Of a stretch of 33,555 bases of DNA, positions 16,978 to 24,192 are shown piece by piece. The notes under the pieces are model-generated. The model saw nothing but the letters and a program-made list of their open reading frames with translations. It searched no databases and was not told the DNA's origin. A program made the translations under genes and the position numbers. Origin of the DNA: an uncultured Atopobiaceae bacterium (GTDB taxonomy: Bacteria > Actinomycetota > Coriobacteriia > Coriobacteriales > Atopobiaceae); contig CAKVON010000013.1 of assembly GCA_934792625.1 (NCBI GenBank), positions 1-33,555 on the forward strand, given 5' to 3'. Each line of letters opens with the position of its first letter. Position 1 is the first letter of the stretch.

Positions 16978-18459
16978 ATGTCGCTTACCGACCGCACCGA
17001 GCCCACCGACGTGGCGCTCAACACCGACCTCTACGAGCTCACGATGGCCCAGGGCTTCTTCGAGGCGGGCCTCGCCGACACCCGTGCGTGCTTCAGCGTC
17101 TTCTTCCGCGACAACCCCTTCGACGGCGGCTATGCCGTGGCCTGCGGCACCGGCCAGATCGCCGACCTCGTCGAGAGCTACCGCTACGACGCCGACTCGA
17201 TCGAGTACCTGCGCTCGCTCGTCGCCCCTGGTGGCGGCCCCATGTTCACGGAGGCGTTCCTCGACTACCTGGCGGACTTCCGCATGCGCGTCTCGGTATG
17301 GGCCGTGCCCGAGGGCGAGCTGGTGTTCCCGCGCGAGCCCATGGTGCGCGTCGAGGGTCCCATCATCGACTGCCAGCTGCTGGAGACCGCACTTCTCAAC
17401 CTGGTCAACTTCCAGACGCTCGTGGCCACCAAGACCGCCCGCGTGGTCCAGGCGGCCGAGGGCCACGCCGTGTCCGACTTCGGCCTGCGTCGCGCCCAGG
17501 GGCCGGACGGCGGCCTGGCGGTGGCGCGCGCCTCGTTCGTCGGAGGCGCCTCGTCCACGTCCAACGTCCTGGCGGGCAAGATCTACGGCATCCCCGTCTT
17601 CGGCACCCACGCGCACTCCTGGGTCATGGCCTTCCCCTCCGAGCTCGAGGCGTTCCGCGCCTTCGCGCGCTCGATGCCCAAGAACTGCGTGCTGCTCGTG
17701 GACACCTACGACGTGCGTCGCGGCGTCGAGAACGCCATCACCGTCGCCCGCGAGATGGAGGCGGCGGGGGAGCGCCTGGCCGCGGTGCGCATCGACTCGG
17801 GCGACCTGGCCAAGCTGTCCAAGTACGCGCGCAAGGCCTTCGACGATGCCGGCCTGCCCTACGTAAGGATCGCGGCCTCCAACGACCTCGACGAGTACAC
17901 CATCCAGTCGCTGTTCGCCCAGGGCGCGCCCATCGACTCGTTCGGCGTGGGCACCAAGTTGGCGACCTGCGACCCGCAGCCGTCGCTGGGCGGCGTCTAC
18001 AAGCTCGCCGCGACTCGTGCCTGCGACGACGACGCCTGGGAGCCCGTCGTCAAGCTCTCCGAGCAAGCCTACAAGCGCACCATCCCCGGCGTCCAGCGCG
18101 TGCTGCGCCACTACGACGACAACGGCTGTCCCATGGGCGACCTCATCCTCGACGATGGCCTCGTCGACTCCGACCTCACCCGCGCCGTGGACGTCATGGA
18201 CCCCTACACCAGCTACGACCTGTCGGGCTACGTGGCCGTCGACCTGCTGGAGCAGCTTGTCGAGAAGGGCCATGGGACCAACGTCTCCTACACGCTGGAG
18301 TCCTCGCGCAGGCGTTGCCACGACGCCCTCATGAGGTTGGACGCCGCGACCAAGCGCTTCCTCAACCCGCAGCCCTACCCAGTGGGTATCGAGGAGGGCC
18401 TCGCCCGCGTGCGCGAGCGCCTGTCCGGGGCCGAGCGCATGCGTTCGGGCCGCGAATAG
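16978..18459 (+). CDS. pncB: Nicotinate phosphoribosyltransferase
   Basis: A 493-aa enzyme of the Preiss-Handler NAD salvage pathway (nicotinate + PRPP to nicotinate mononucleotide, with ATP). Evidence includes NTDLYELTMAQGFFEAG at the N-terminus, DFGLRRAQGPDGG (167-179), the phosphohistidine site GTHAHS (209-214), the phosphate-binding IDSGDLAKLSKYARKAFD, and SNDLDEY and FGVGTKLATC. GAGGGGGAG lies 6 nt before the ATG. The recurrent motif encodes Ala-Leu-Leu at 17388-17402. A weak hairpin follows the stop, so the next gene, argS, appears to be a separate unit. Confidence 0.95.
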   Translation: MSLTDRTEPTDVALNTDLYELTMAQGFFEAGLADTRACFSVFFRDNPFDGGYAVACGTGQIADLVESYRYDADSIEYLRSLVAPGGGPMFTEAFLDYLADFRMRVSVWAVPEGELVFPREPMVRVEGPIIDCQLLETALLNLVNFQTLVATKTARVVQAAEGHAVSDFGLRRAQGPDGGLAVARASFVGGASSTSNVLAGKIYGIPVFGTHAHSWVMAFPSELEAFRAFARSMPKNCVLLVDTYDVRRGVENAITVAREMEAAGERLAAVRIDSGDLAKLSKYARKAFDDAGLPYVRIAASNDLDEYTIQSLFAQGAPIDSFGVGTKLATCDPQPSLGGVYKLAATRACDDDAWEPVVKLSEQAYKRTIPGVQRVLRHYDDNGCPMGDLILDDGLVDSDLTRAVDVMDPYTSYDLSGYVAVDLLEQLVEKGHGTNVSYTLESSRRRCHDALMRLDAATKRFLNPQPYPVGIEEGLARVRERLSGAERMRSGRE

Positions 18460-18462
18460 GCC

Positions 18463-18481
18463 ATCGCCGTGCATAGGCGAT
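18463..18481 (+). terminator. Weak hairpin after pncB
   Basis: A 6-bp perfect stem ATCGCC / GGCGAT with a 7-nt loop starts 4 nt after the pncB stop and is followed by TCGTTTCGG. It is short and has a poor T-run, so it is at best a weak terminator. Confidence 0.35.
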
Positions 18482-18524
18482 TCGTTTCGGGTGCATGAAT
18501 GTGCATCGTGGCTCGTACCTGCTC

Positions 18525-18533
18525 TGCTACACT
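18525..18533 (+). promoter_or_regulatory. Candidate extended -10 promoter of argS
   Basis: TGC TACACT (18525-18533) is a TG-extended -10 with 4 of 6 matches and no recognisable -35. It is the best candidate in the 130-nt gap before argS and would give a leader of about 50 nt. Confidence 0.4.
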
Positions 18534-18589
18534 TGTCTGGAGTCTGTGTAGGTCCGCGCGAGCGCGGGCGCGTACGAAAAGGAGTAGAC

Positions 18590-20458
18590 ATGCCCGAGAC
18601 GATCGAGGAGCTTGTTAGGCAGGCAATCGCCGCCGCCCAGCAGGCCGGTGACCTGGCTGAGTTCGAGGTCGAGGATTGCGGCGTCGAGCGACCGGCCGAC
18701 ACCGACCACGGTGAGTGGACTTCCACCGTCGCCCTGCGATCCGCGCGCCTCGCCCGTACCGCTCCCGCCAAGATCGCCCAGGCCATCATCGCCCACATGC
18801 CCGCCAGCCCCGCCATCGCCAAGGTCGAGGTCGCTGGCCCCGGCTTCATCAACTTCTACCTGAACGCCGCCGCCAACAACGAGATCATCCGCACCGTCCG
18901 CGAGCAGGGCATGGACTTCGCCCGCGTCGACGAGGGCCACGGCCTCAAGGTCAACTACGAGTTCATCTCGGCCAACCCCACCGGCCCGCTGCACGTCGGC
19001 CACGGTCGCTGGGCCGCGCTCGGAGACTCCATGTGCAACGTCCTCGAGCACGCCGGCTACCACGTCGACCGCGAGTACTACATCAACGACCACGGCAGCC
19101 AGATGGACGTCTTCGGCGGTTCCGTCGTGACCCGTTACCTGCAGCTCAACCAGATCATGCGCGAGGACGGCTGCGACGTCTCCACCGCCTACGACAAGCT
19201 CCTCGCCGATCGCGAGGCCTACGTCGAGGACGAGAACGACGAGCACCCCGAGAACCACCCGTTCATGGATGCCTTCAACGAGGCCCTGGGCGGCAACTCC
19301 TACGGCGGCGACTACATCGTCGAGATCGCCCGCGAGTTCGTCGAGTCCGACGGCGACAAGTGGGTCGACGCCGACGCCGACGAGCGCGCCAACGAGTTCC
19401 GCGAGCGCGCCTACCAGGCGATGCTCGGCCGTATCAGGGCCACCTGCGACGCCTCCCGCTGTCCGTTTGACCTCTGGTTCTCCGAGCGCTCCCTGTACGT
19501 GAAGGACGAGAGCGGCACCTCCCAGGTCGACCGCGCCTTCAAGCGCCTCGACGACATGGGTCACCTCTACAGCACCGACGACGGTGCCCTGTGGTTCCGC
19601 TCCACCACCTTCGGTGACGACAAGGACCGCGTCCTGATCAAGTCCAACGGCGAGTACACCTACTTCGCCTCCGACGTCGCCTACCACTGGAACAAGTTCC
19701 AGCGCGACGACTACTCGATCGACCTGTGGGGCGCCGACCACCACGGCTACATCGCCCGCGTCACCAACGTCTGTGACGCCATGGGCTACGAGGGCAAGTT
19801 CGAGGTCGACCTCGGCCAGTTCGTCAACCTGCTCCGCAACGGCGAGCCCGTCCGCATGTCCAAGCGCCGTGGCACCATGGTCTCCTACCAGGAGCTGCTC
19901 GACGAGGTCGGTGTCGACGCCGCCCGTTACACCCTGATCTCCAAGTCGGCCAACCAGACCATCGACTTCGACATCGAGGCCGTCAAGAAGCAGAGCTCCT
20001 CCAACCCGGTCTTCTACGTGCAGTACGCGCACGCCCGCGTCTGCTCGATCCTGCGTCGCGCCGCAGGCGTCACCGAGGAGCAGGCCGCCGAGATGGGCAT
20101 GGACGCCGTGGCCAAGCAGGCCATCGGCGAGGACTACGACCTGTCGCTTCTGACCGACCCGACCGAGCTGCAGCTCGGCCGCAAGATCTCCTCGCTGCCC
20201 GACCTGATTGCCTCTGCCGCCCGCGACCGCGCCCCGTTCCGCCTCACGCACTACGTCGAGGAGCTGGCCAGCGACTTTCACGGCTTCTACAACGCCTGCC
20301 AGGTCCTGCCCAGCGAGGGCCGTCCGGTCGCCGAGGATCTCTCTCACGCGCGCCTTGCCGCTTGCGATGCCGTCCGCATCACCCTGGCCCTGTGCCTCAA
20401 GCTCATCGGCGTCTCCGCGCCCGAGGTCATGCGCCGCGAGGAGCAGGTCGAGGAGTAG
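18590..20458 (+). CDS. argS: Arginyl-tRNA synthetase
   Basis: A 622-aa class I synthetase that charges tRNA-Arg. The N-terminal additional domain contains VEVAGPGFINFYLN. The HIGH motif is HVGH (135-138) inside SANPTGPLHVGHGRWAALGD, followed by INDHGSQMDVFG. The catalytic core shows FASDVAYHWNKF and LWGADHHGYIARV, and the KMSKS equivalent is RMSKR (422-426). The DALR-type anticodon domain starts near residue 500 (YVQYAHARVCSILRR) and ends ALCLKLIGVSAPEVM. It is longer than the usual 550-580 aa, mainly through an acidic insertion around 205-265. ATG 18590 follows AAAAGGAG by 5 nt; the extra upstream frame lacks a ribosome site and covers the promoter. Confidence 0.96.
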   Translation: MPETIEELVRQAIAAAQQAGDLAEFEVEDCGVERPADTDHGEWTSTVALRSARLARTAPAKIAQAIIAHMPASPAIAKVEVAGPGFINFYLNAAANNEIIRTVREQGMDFARVDEGHGLKVNYEFISANPTGPLHVGHGRWAALGDSMCNVLEHAGYHVDREYYINDHGSQMDVFGGSVVTRYLQLNQIMREDGCDVSTAYDKLLADREAYVEDENDEHPENHPFMDAFNEALGGNSYGGDYIVEIAREFVESDGDKWVDADADERANEFRERAYQAMLGRIRATCDASRCPFDLWFSERSLYVKDESGTSQVDRAFKRLDDMGHLYSTDDGALWFRSTTFGDDKDRVLIKSNGEYTYFASDVAYHWNKFQRDDYSIDLWGADHHGYIARVTNVCDAMGYEGKFEVDLGQFVNLLRNGEPVRMSKRRGTMVSYQELLDEVGVDAARYTLISKSANQTIDFDIEAVKKQSSSNPVFYVQYAHARVCSILRRAAGVTEEQAAEMGMDAVAKQAIGEDYDLSLLTDPTELQLGRKISSLPDLIASAARDRAPFRLTHYVEELASDFHGFYNACQVLPSEGRPVAEDLSHARLAACDAVRITLALCLKLIGVSAPEVMRREEQVEE

Positions 20459-20522
20459 GTCTCGGCCCACTCTTGCGACCAGGTCGATGACCGAGTGTCG
20501 CTCCTGACATATCGCGTCTGAC

Positions 20523-20570
20523 GGACGCCCGCCCGAGCATCAAGCGCCTCGGGCGGGCGTCCTGCTTTTT
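20523..20570 (+). terminator. Rho-independent terminator of argS
   Basis: A perfect 15-bp stem (20523-20537 with 20548-20562) with a 10-nt loop is followed by TGCTTTTT. It lies 64 nt after the argS stop and ends just before the rho promoter. Confidence 0.9.
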
Positions 20571-20585
20571 CAAATGCGCGCGTCG

Positions 20586-20594
20586 TGCTATAGT
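20586..20594 (+). promoter_or_regulatory. Candidate extended -10 promoter of rho
   Basis: TGC TATAGT (20586-20594) is a TG-extended -10 with 5 of 6 matches, 15 nt after the argS terminator T-run. The -35 region is only the T-run and is poor. Transcription would start near 20601, giving a leader of about 170 nt. Confidence 0.5.
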
Positions 20595-20600
20595 CCTTGT

Positions 20601-20656
20601 TGGCCGAGCGGCGTCTTCGCCGCGATTGTGGCCACATTCCACCCACCACCTCACAT
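20601..20656 (+). promoter_or_regulatory. rho leader: hairpin and C-rich, G-free segment
   Basis: The start of the leader folds into GCGGCG-TCTT-CGCCGC (20608-20623) inside an outer TGGCC/GGCCA pair. It is followed by 25 nt without any G and with 14 C (20632-20656). C-rich, G-poor, unstructured RNA is the kind of site Rho binds, and rho is autoregulated by premature termination in E. coli. That this stretch acts as a rut site here is inference. Confidence 0.4.
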
Positions 20657-20773
20657 GCGCGCCGCCATGCGCCCTTCCATGTCGCGATGACGCGCAAAAC
20701 ATCCCTCACGGGTGGACCAGATTGCCAAAGAGCGCCCCTTGGGGGCGAAGCAATGCCGAAGAAGGAGCACCAA

Positions 20774-23122
20774 TTGTCTGACGACTCCGTCGAGAAGTCC
20801 GTCGAGCCCAAGGTCCCGTCTGCCGTGACGCCCGCCGCCGGAAGCGAGCCTGCGACCCCCGCCGCCGAGAAGCCCAAGCGCCGCCCCGGCCGCCCGCGCA
20901 AGGTCGTTGCCGAGAAGGACGTCGTTGCAGCCGGCGCCCCCGAGAAGACCGAGGCCCCCGCGCCCACCAAGCCTGCGGCCAGGCGTACCACGGCTGCCAA
21001 GGCCGCGACCAAGTCCGCGACGGCCACCGAGCCCGCCGGCAAGGCGGACGCCCCGGCCACCCCTGCCGCGGCCGCCGAGCCTGCCGAGAAGCCCAAGCGC
21101 CGCCCCGGCCGTCCGCGCAAGGTCGTTGCCGAGAAGGACGTCGTCGCAGCCAAGGCCCCCGCGGATCAGGCCCTCAAGGCTGCAACCAAGTCCAACTCCG
21201 ACGCCGAGGCTCCCGCCGCGGCCGCCGAGCCGGCCGAGAAGCCCAAGCGTCGTCGCGGCCGTCCGCGCAAGGTCGACGTCGAGGCCGCCGCCGCTGCCGA
21301 GGCCGCCGCTGCCTCGCAGTCCTTCTCGGCAGCAGCCGACGAGATGACGCGTCGCACCGCCGAGCTCACCCAGGGCTCCGCCGCCGAGCAGCCCGCCCCC
21401 GCCCGTACCGTTGCCGAGGCCGACGCCGCCGAGGCCAAGCCCGTCCGACGCACGCGCCGTCGCGTGGGCGACCAGGCTGGCGTAGACGCCAAGCAAGGGC
21501 CTGCCGACAGGTCCGCCGAGGCAAAGGGCGATGCCTCCGAGAAGGCCCCCACGGCCACCGAGAAGCCCATCGCCGAGAAGCCTGCCGAGGCAAAGGACGC
21601 CAAGGCCGACTCGAAGCCCTCCGACGAGCGTGGCGAGTCCGCGCAGGAGGGCCAGCCTCGTCGCCGCCGTCGCAACCGCCACGATGACGGGGGCAACGCC
21701 GGCGGCAACGGCTATAACAACGGTTCCAACAATGGCGGCAACAACCGCCAGGGCCGCAACCAGCGCAACAACGACCAAGGCCAGGGCCGAAACAACCGCC
21801 GCAACAACCGTCGCAACAACAACGGGCCTGACCTCAACGCCGAGCCGAGCCTGTCTCACGACGAGCTCCAGGCCATGAAGGTCGCCGAGCTTCGTGCCAA
21901 GGCCGCCGAGCTCGGCATCGACGGCACTGGCATCCGCAAGGGCGACCTGGTCGAGGTCGTCTACGCCGCGGCCGCGAAGGCCGAGGGCTTCCGCCAGGCC
22001 AAAGGCGTGCTCGAGATTCAGAGGGGCGAGGGCTACGGCTTTTTGCGCTCCGACAACTACATGCAGGGTCCCAACGACGCCTTCGTCTTCCAGCAGACGA
22101 TTCGCCAGTACGGCCTTCGCCCCGGTGACGTGCTCGAGGGAACCGTCGTGCCCAACAAGGGCAAGAGCAAGTACCCGCCGCTGGCCCACATCACCTCGGT
22201 CAACGGCCGTGCCCCCGAGCTCGCCCGCGAACGCGCCCACTTCCGCGACCTCACGCCGATCTACCCGAACGAGCCCCTCAGGCTTGAGTGCGGCCGTGAC
22301 TCCATCACCGGCCGTGCCATCGACCTGGTGGCACCCATCGGCAAGGGCCAGCGTGGCCTCATCGTGAGTCCCCCCAAGGCCGGCAAGACCACCGTGCTCA
22401 AGCACATCTGCCAGTCCATCGCGGCCAACAACCCCGAGGTGCACCTCATCTGCCTCCTGGTGGACGAGCGCCCCGAGGAGGTCACGGACATGCAGCGCTC
22501 GATTCGCGGCGAGGTCGTCGCGTCGACCTTCGACATGCCCGCCGACAACCACACCGCCGTCTCCGAGCTCGTGATCGAGCACGCCAAGCGCCTTGTCGAG
22601 CAGGGCGACGACGTCGTGGTGGTCCTCGACTCGATCACCCGCCTGGCACGCGCCTACAACCTGGCGCAGCCCGCCAGCGGCCGCATCCTGTCGGGTGGCG
22701 TCGACGCGTCGGCGCTGTACCCGCCCAAGAAGTTCCTGGGTGCCGCCCGCAACATCGAGAACGGCGGCTCGCTCACGATCATCGCCTCGGCACTCGTCGA
22801 GACGGGCTCGAAGATGGATGAGGTCATCTTCGAGGAGTTCAAGGGCACCGGCAACATGGAGCTCAAGCTCGACCGCGACCTGGCCGACAAGCGCATCTTC
22901 CCGGCGATCGACCCGGTGGCGTCGGGCACGCGCAACGAGGAGCTTCTCATCCAGCCCGAGCTGCAGCCGTTCGTCTGGGGCATCCGTCGCATCCTGGCGA
23001 ACATGAACAACACCGAGCGCGCCGCGGCATCGCTGGTCAAGGGGCTACGCGCCACCAAGTCCAACGACGAGTTCCTCATTCGTTCCGCCAAGAAGGCCCA
23101 GGCGACCGACTACACCGCCTAG
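20774..23122 (+). CDS. rho: Transcription termination factor Rho with long disordered N-terminal extension
   Basis: A 782-aa hexameric RNA helicase/ATPase that terminates transcription. The core is canonical: Rho_N helices at about 362-402 (HDELQAMKVAELRAKAAELG), an RNA-binding cold-shock-like fold at about 408-478 (GEGYGFLRSD), Walker A SPPKAGKTT at 532-540, Walker B VVVVLDS with Asp618, and the Q/R-loop region ALYPPKKFLGAARN. Before it lie about 360 extra residues: three AT-hook-like units (KPKRRPGRPRK at 33-43 and 106-116, KPKRRRGRPRK at 156-166), acidic/Lys stretches, and an Arg/Asn/Gly-rich tract at 298-350. The start chosen is TTG 20774, with AAGGAG 6 nt upstream; the codons before it (CAA, TTG) are rare here. 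ATG 20753 with GGGGG upstream is the alternative (789 aa). The stop interlocks with that of the opposing dehydrogenase gene. Confidence 0.95.
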   Translation: MSDDSVEKSVEPKVPSAVTPAAGSEPATPAAEKPKRRPGRPRKVVAEKDVVAAGAPEKTEAPAPTKPAARRTTAAKAATKSATATEPAGKADAPATPAAAAEPAEKPKRRPGRPRKVVAEKDVVAAKAPADQALKAATKSNSDAEAPAAAAEPAEKPKRRRGRPRKVDVEAAAAAEAAAASQSFSAAADEMTRRTAELTQGSAAEQPAPARTVAEADAAEAKPVRRTRRRVGDQAGVDAKQGPADRSAEAKGDASEKAPTATEKPIAEKPAEAKDAKADSKPSDERGESAQEGQPRRRRRNRHDDGGNAGGNGYNNGSNNGGNNRQGRNQRNNDQGQGRNNRRNNRRNNNGPDLNAEPSLSHDELQAMKVAELRAKAAELGIDGTGIRKGDLVEVVYAAAAKAEGFRQAKGVLEIQRGEGYGFLRSDNYMQGPNDAFVFQQTIRQYGLRPGDVLEGTVVPNKGKSKYPPLAHITSVNGRAPELARERAHFRDLTPIYPNEPLRLECGRDSITGRAIDLVAPIGKGQRGLIVSPPKAGKTTVLKHICQSIAANNPEVHLICLLVDERPEEVTDMQRSIRGEVVASTFDMPADNHTAVSELVIEHAKRLVEQGDDVVVVLDSITRLARAYNLAQPASGRILSGGVDASALYPPKKFLGAARNIENGGSLTIIASALVETGSKMDEVIFEEFKGTGNMELKLDRDLADKRIFPAIDPVASGTRNEELLIQPELQPFVWGIRRILANMNNTERAAASLVKGLRATKSNDEFLIRSAKKAQATDYTA
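20864..21276 (+). repeat. AT-hook-coding repeats within rho
   Basis: Three DNA copies start at 20864, 21083 and 21233. The first two are nearly identical at DNA level for about 70 bp, including synonymous positions, which points to a recent duplication. The third matches for about 40 bp and then diverges. Each encodes a basic AT-hook-like unit (PGRPRK or RGRPRK) flanked by Ala/Glu/Lys-rich spacer. Confidence 0.8.
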
Positions 23123-23904
23123 CGCGACAGGTGCCTGCCGATGGTCTGCTGCAGGTCCATCACCAGGCCGTCGGGCAGGAGCCTGCAGGCCACATAGGCC
23201 AGACGCATGTCAGGGGAGGGGATGCACAGCGCCCTTCCCCTGATTGCGTCGTCGATCGCGCGCGAGACGACGTCGGAGGGGCGCTCGAAGCCAATCCAGG
23301 TCTTGTCGGCGACGCTTGCCCGGTCGCCGGGACGGTCGAGAAAGGCGGTGTCCATGAACTTTGGGCACACGGCGGTCACGTGGATGCCCACCTCCCGCAG
23401 CTCGTGGTCGAGGCTGCGGGAGAGGCTGAGCACGAAGCTCTTGGACGCGGCGTAGACCGACAGGCGGGGCTGGGGCACGAACGCCGCCGCCGAGGCGAGG
23501 TTGACGATGCGGGAGCCCGAGTGCATGCGCAGCAGCGCCTGGTAGCACATCTGGACCACGGCGAGGCAGTTGAGACGGACCATGTTGGCGTTGGCGACCT
23601 CGCCGATGTCGCCAAAGTCGCCGAACTTGCCGAAGCCCGCGCTGTTGACGAGCCAGCGAACGCTGAGGTCGTCGTCGGTGCGCAGCGCGTCACCGATGAC
23701 GTCGAAGCAGGCCTGGTCGCACAGGTCGAGGGCAAAGGTCCTGCAGGGGGTGGCGCACGAGCTTGCGACGGCGTCGAGGCGCTCCTGGTTGCGCGCGACG
23801 AGCCAGATCTCGTCCAGCCGCCCGCCGCGGCCCTCGCCGAGTTGTCGGACGAACTCGGCACCAACTCCTGATGACGCCCCGGTAACGATCGCGATGTCCC
23901 TCAT
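23119..23904 (-). CDS. Short-chain dehydrogenase/reductase (SDR)
   Basis: A 261-aa classical SDR. The dinucleotide-binding motif is TGASSGVG (8-15), followed by LVARN (cofactor selectivity region), the NSAGFG motif (87-92), catalytic Ser138 and the active-site YAASK (Tyr151, Lys155). The stretch VCPKFMDTAFLDRPG after the active site is typical of the DltE/YqjQ-like SDRs acting on lipids or aliphatic substrates, but the substrate cannot be assigned. ATG 23904 has GAGGGGG upstream. It converges on rho, and the two stop codons share the palindrome CTAG, so the genes overlap by 4 bp with no terminator between them. Confidence 0.9.
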   Translation of the reverse strand: MRDIAIVTGASSGVGAEFVRQLGEGRGGRLDEIWLVARNQERLDAVASSCATPCRTFALDLCDQACFDVIGDALRTDDDLSVRWLVNSAGFGKFGDFGDIGEVANANMVRLNCLAVVQMCYQALLRMHSGSRIVNLASAAAFVPQPRLSVYAASKSFVLSLSRSLDHELREVGIHVTAVCPKFMDTAFLDRPGDRASVADKTWIGFERPSDVVSRAIDDAIRGRALCIPSPDMRLAYVACRLLPDGLVMDLQQTIGRHLSR

Positions 23905-23959
23905 GAGAATCCCCCTCGAGTCGATGTGTCCGCACGGGACAATCTTGACCCCTTTATGG

Positions 23960-23987
23960 TTGCATTTGGGTCCGCGTGTCGTATATT
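23960..23987 (+). promoter_or_regulatory. Candidate promoter of the 480-aa unknown gene
   Basis: TTGCAT (23960-23965) and TATATT (23982-23987) with a 16-bp spacer lie in an AT-rich patch. Transcription would start near 23995 and give a leader of about 200 nt. That leader holds a CTGGCG/CGCCAG hairpin (24079-24100) and a second hairpin next to the ribosome site. The opposing dehydrogenase promoter must lie in the same region, but I could not place it. Confidence 0.45.
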
Positions 23988-24154
23988 TCTGATTGTGGGT
24001 GCCATATGTGGCGCCAACGCAACTCAAACGACGGAAAACGAAGATGAAACGAACCCAACCCGTCGGAAATCGGACCGCCTGGCGGCGCCATCGGCGCCAG
24101 CCGTAGGCCAAGGGTCCCGGGCATTTCCGCATCGCCTCATCTTCGCGTAACGAG

Positions 24155-24172
24155 GTCGCACAAAAGTGCGAC
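24155..24172 (+). promoter_or_regulatory. Hairpin/operator just before the ribosome site of the 480-aa gene
   Basis: GTCGCAC-AAAA-GTGCGAC is a perfect 7-bp inverted repeat ending 2 nt before GGAGGGGG. It could be a protein operator, or an RNA hairpin affecting translation. No regulator is identifiable. Confidence 0.4.
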
Positions 24173-24192
24173 TGGAGGGGGTGCACGGGGAC

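Noticed and set aside
20864..21276. Repeats in rho as a CRISPR array
   Set aside because: The repeats are in-frame, of unequal spacing (219 and 150 bp), and encode AT-hook-like units.
23926..24150. A 74-codon plus-strand frame between the SDR and the 480-aa gene
   Set aside because: It overlaps the candidate promoter, has no clear ribosome site and its codon use is unlike the neighbours.
23995..24192. Riboswitch (c-di-AMP or c-di-GMP class) in the leader of the 480-aa gene
   Set aside because: The conserved core sequences of those classes are not present; only generic hairpins are seen.
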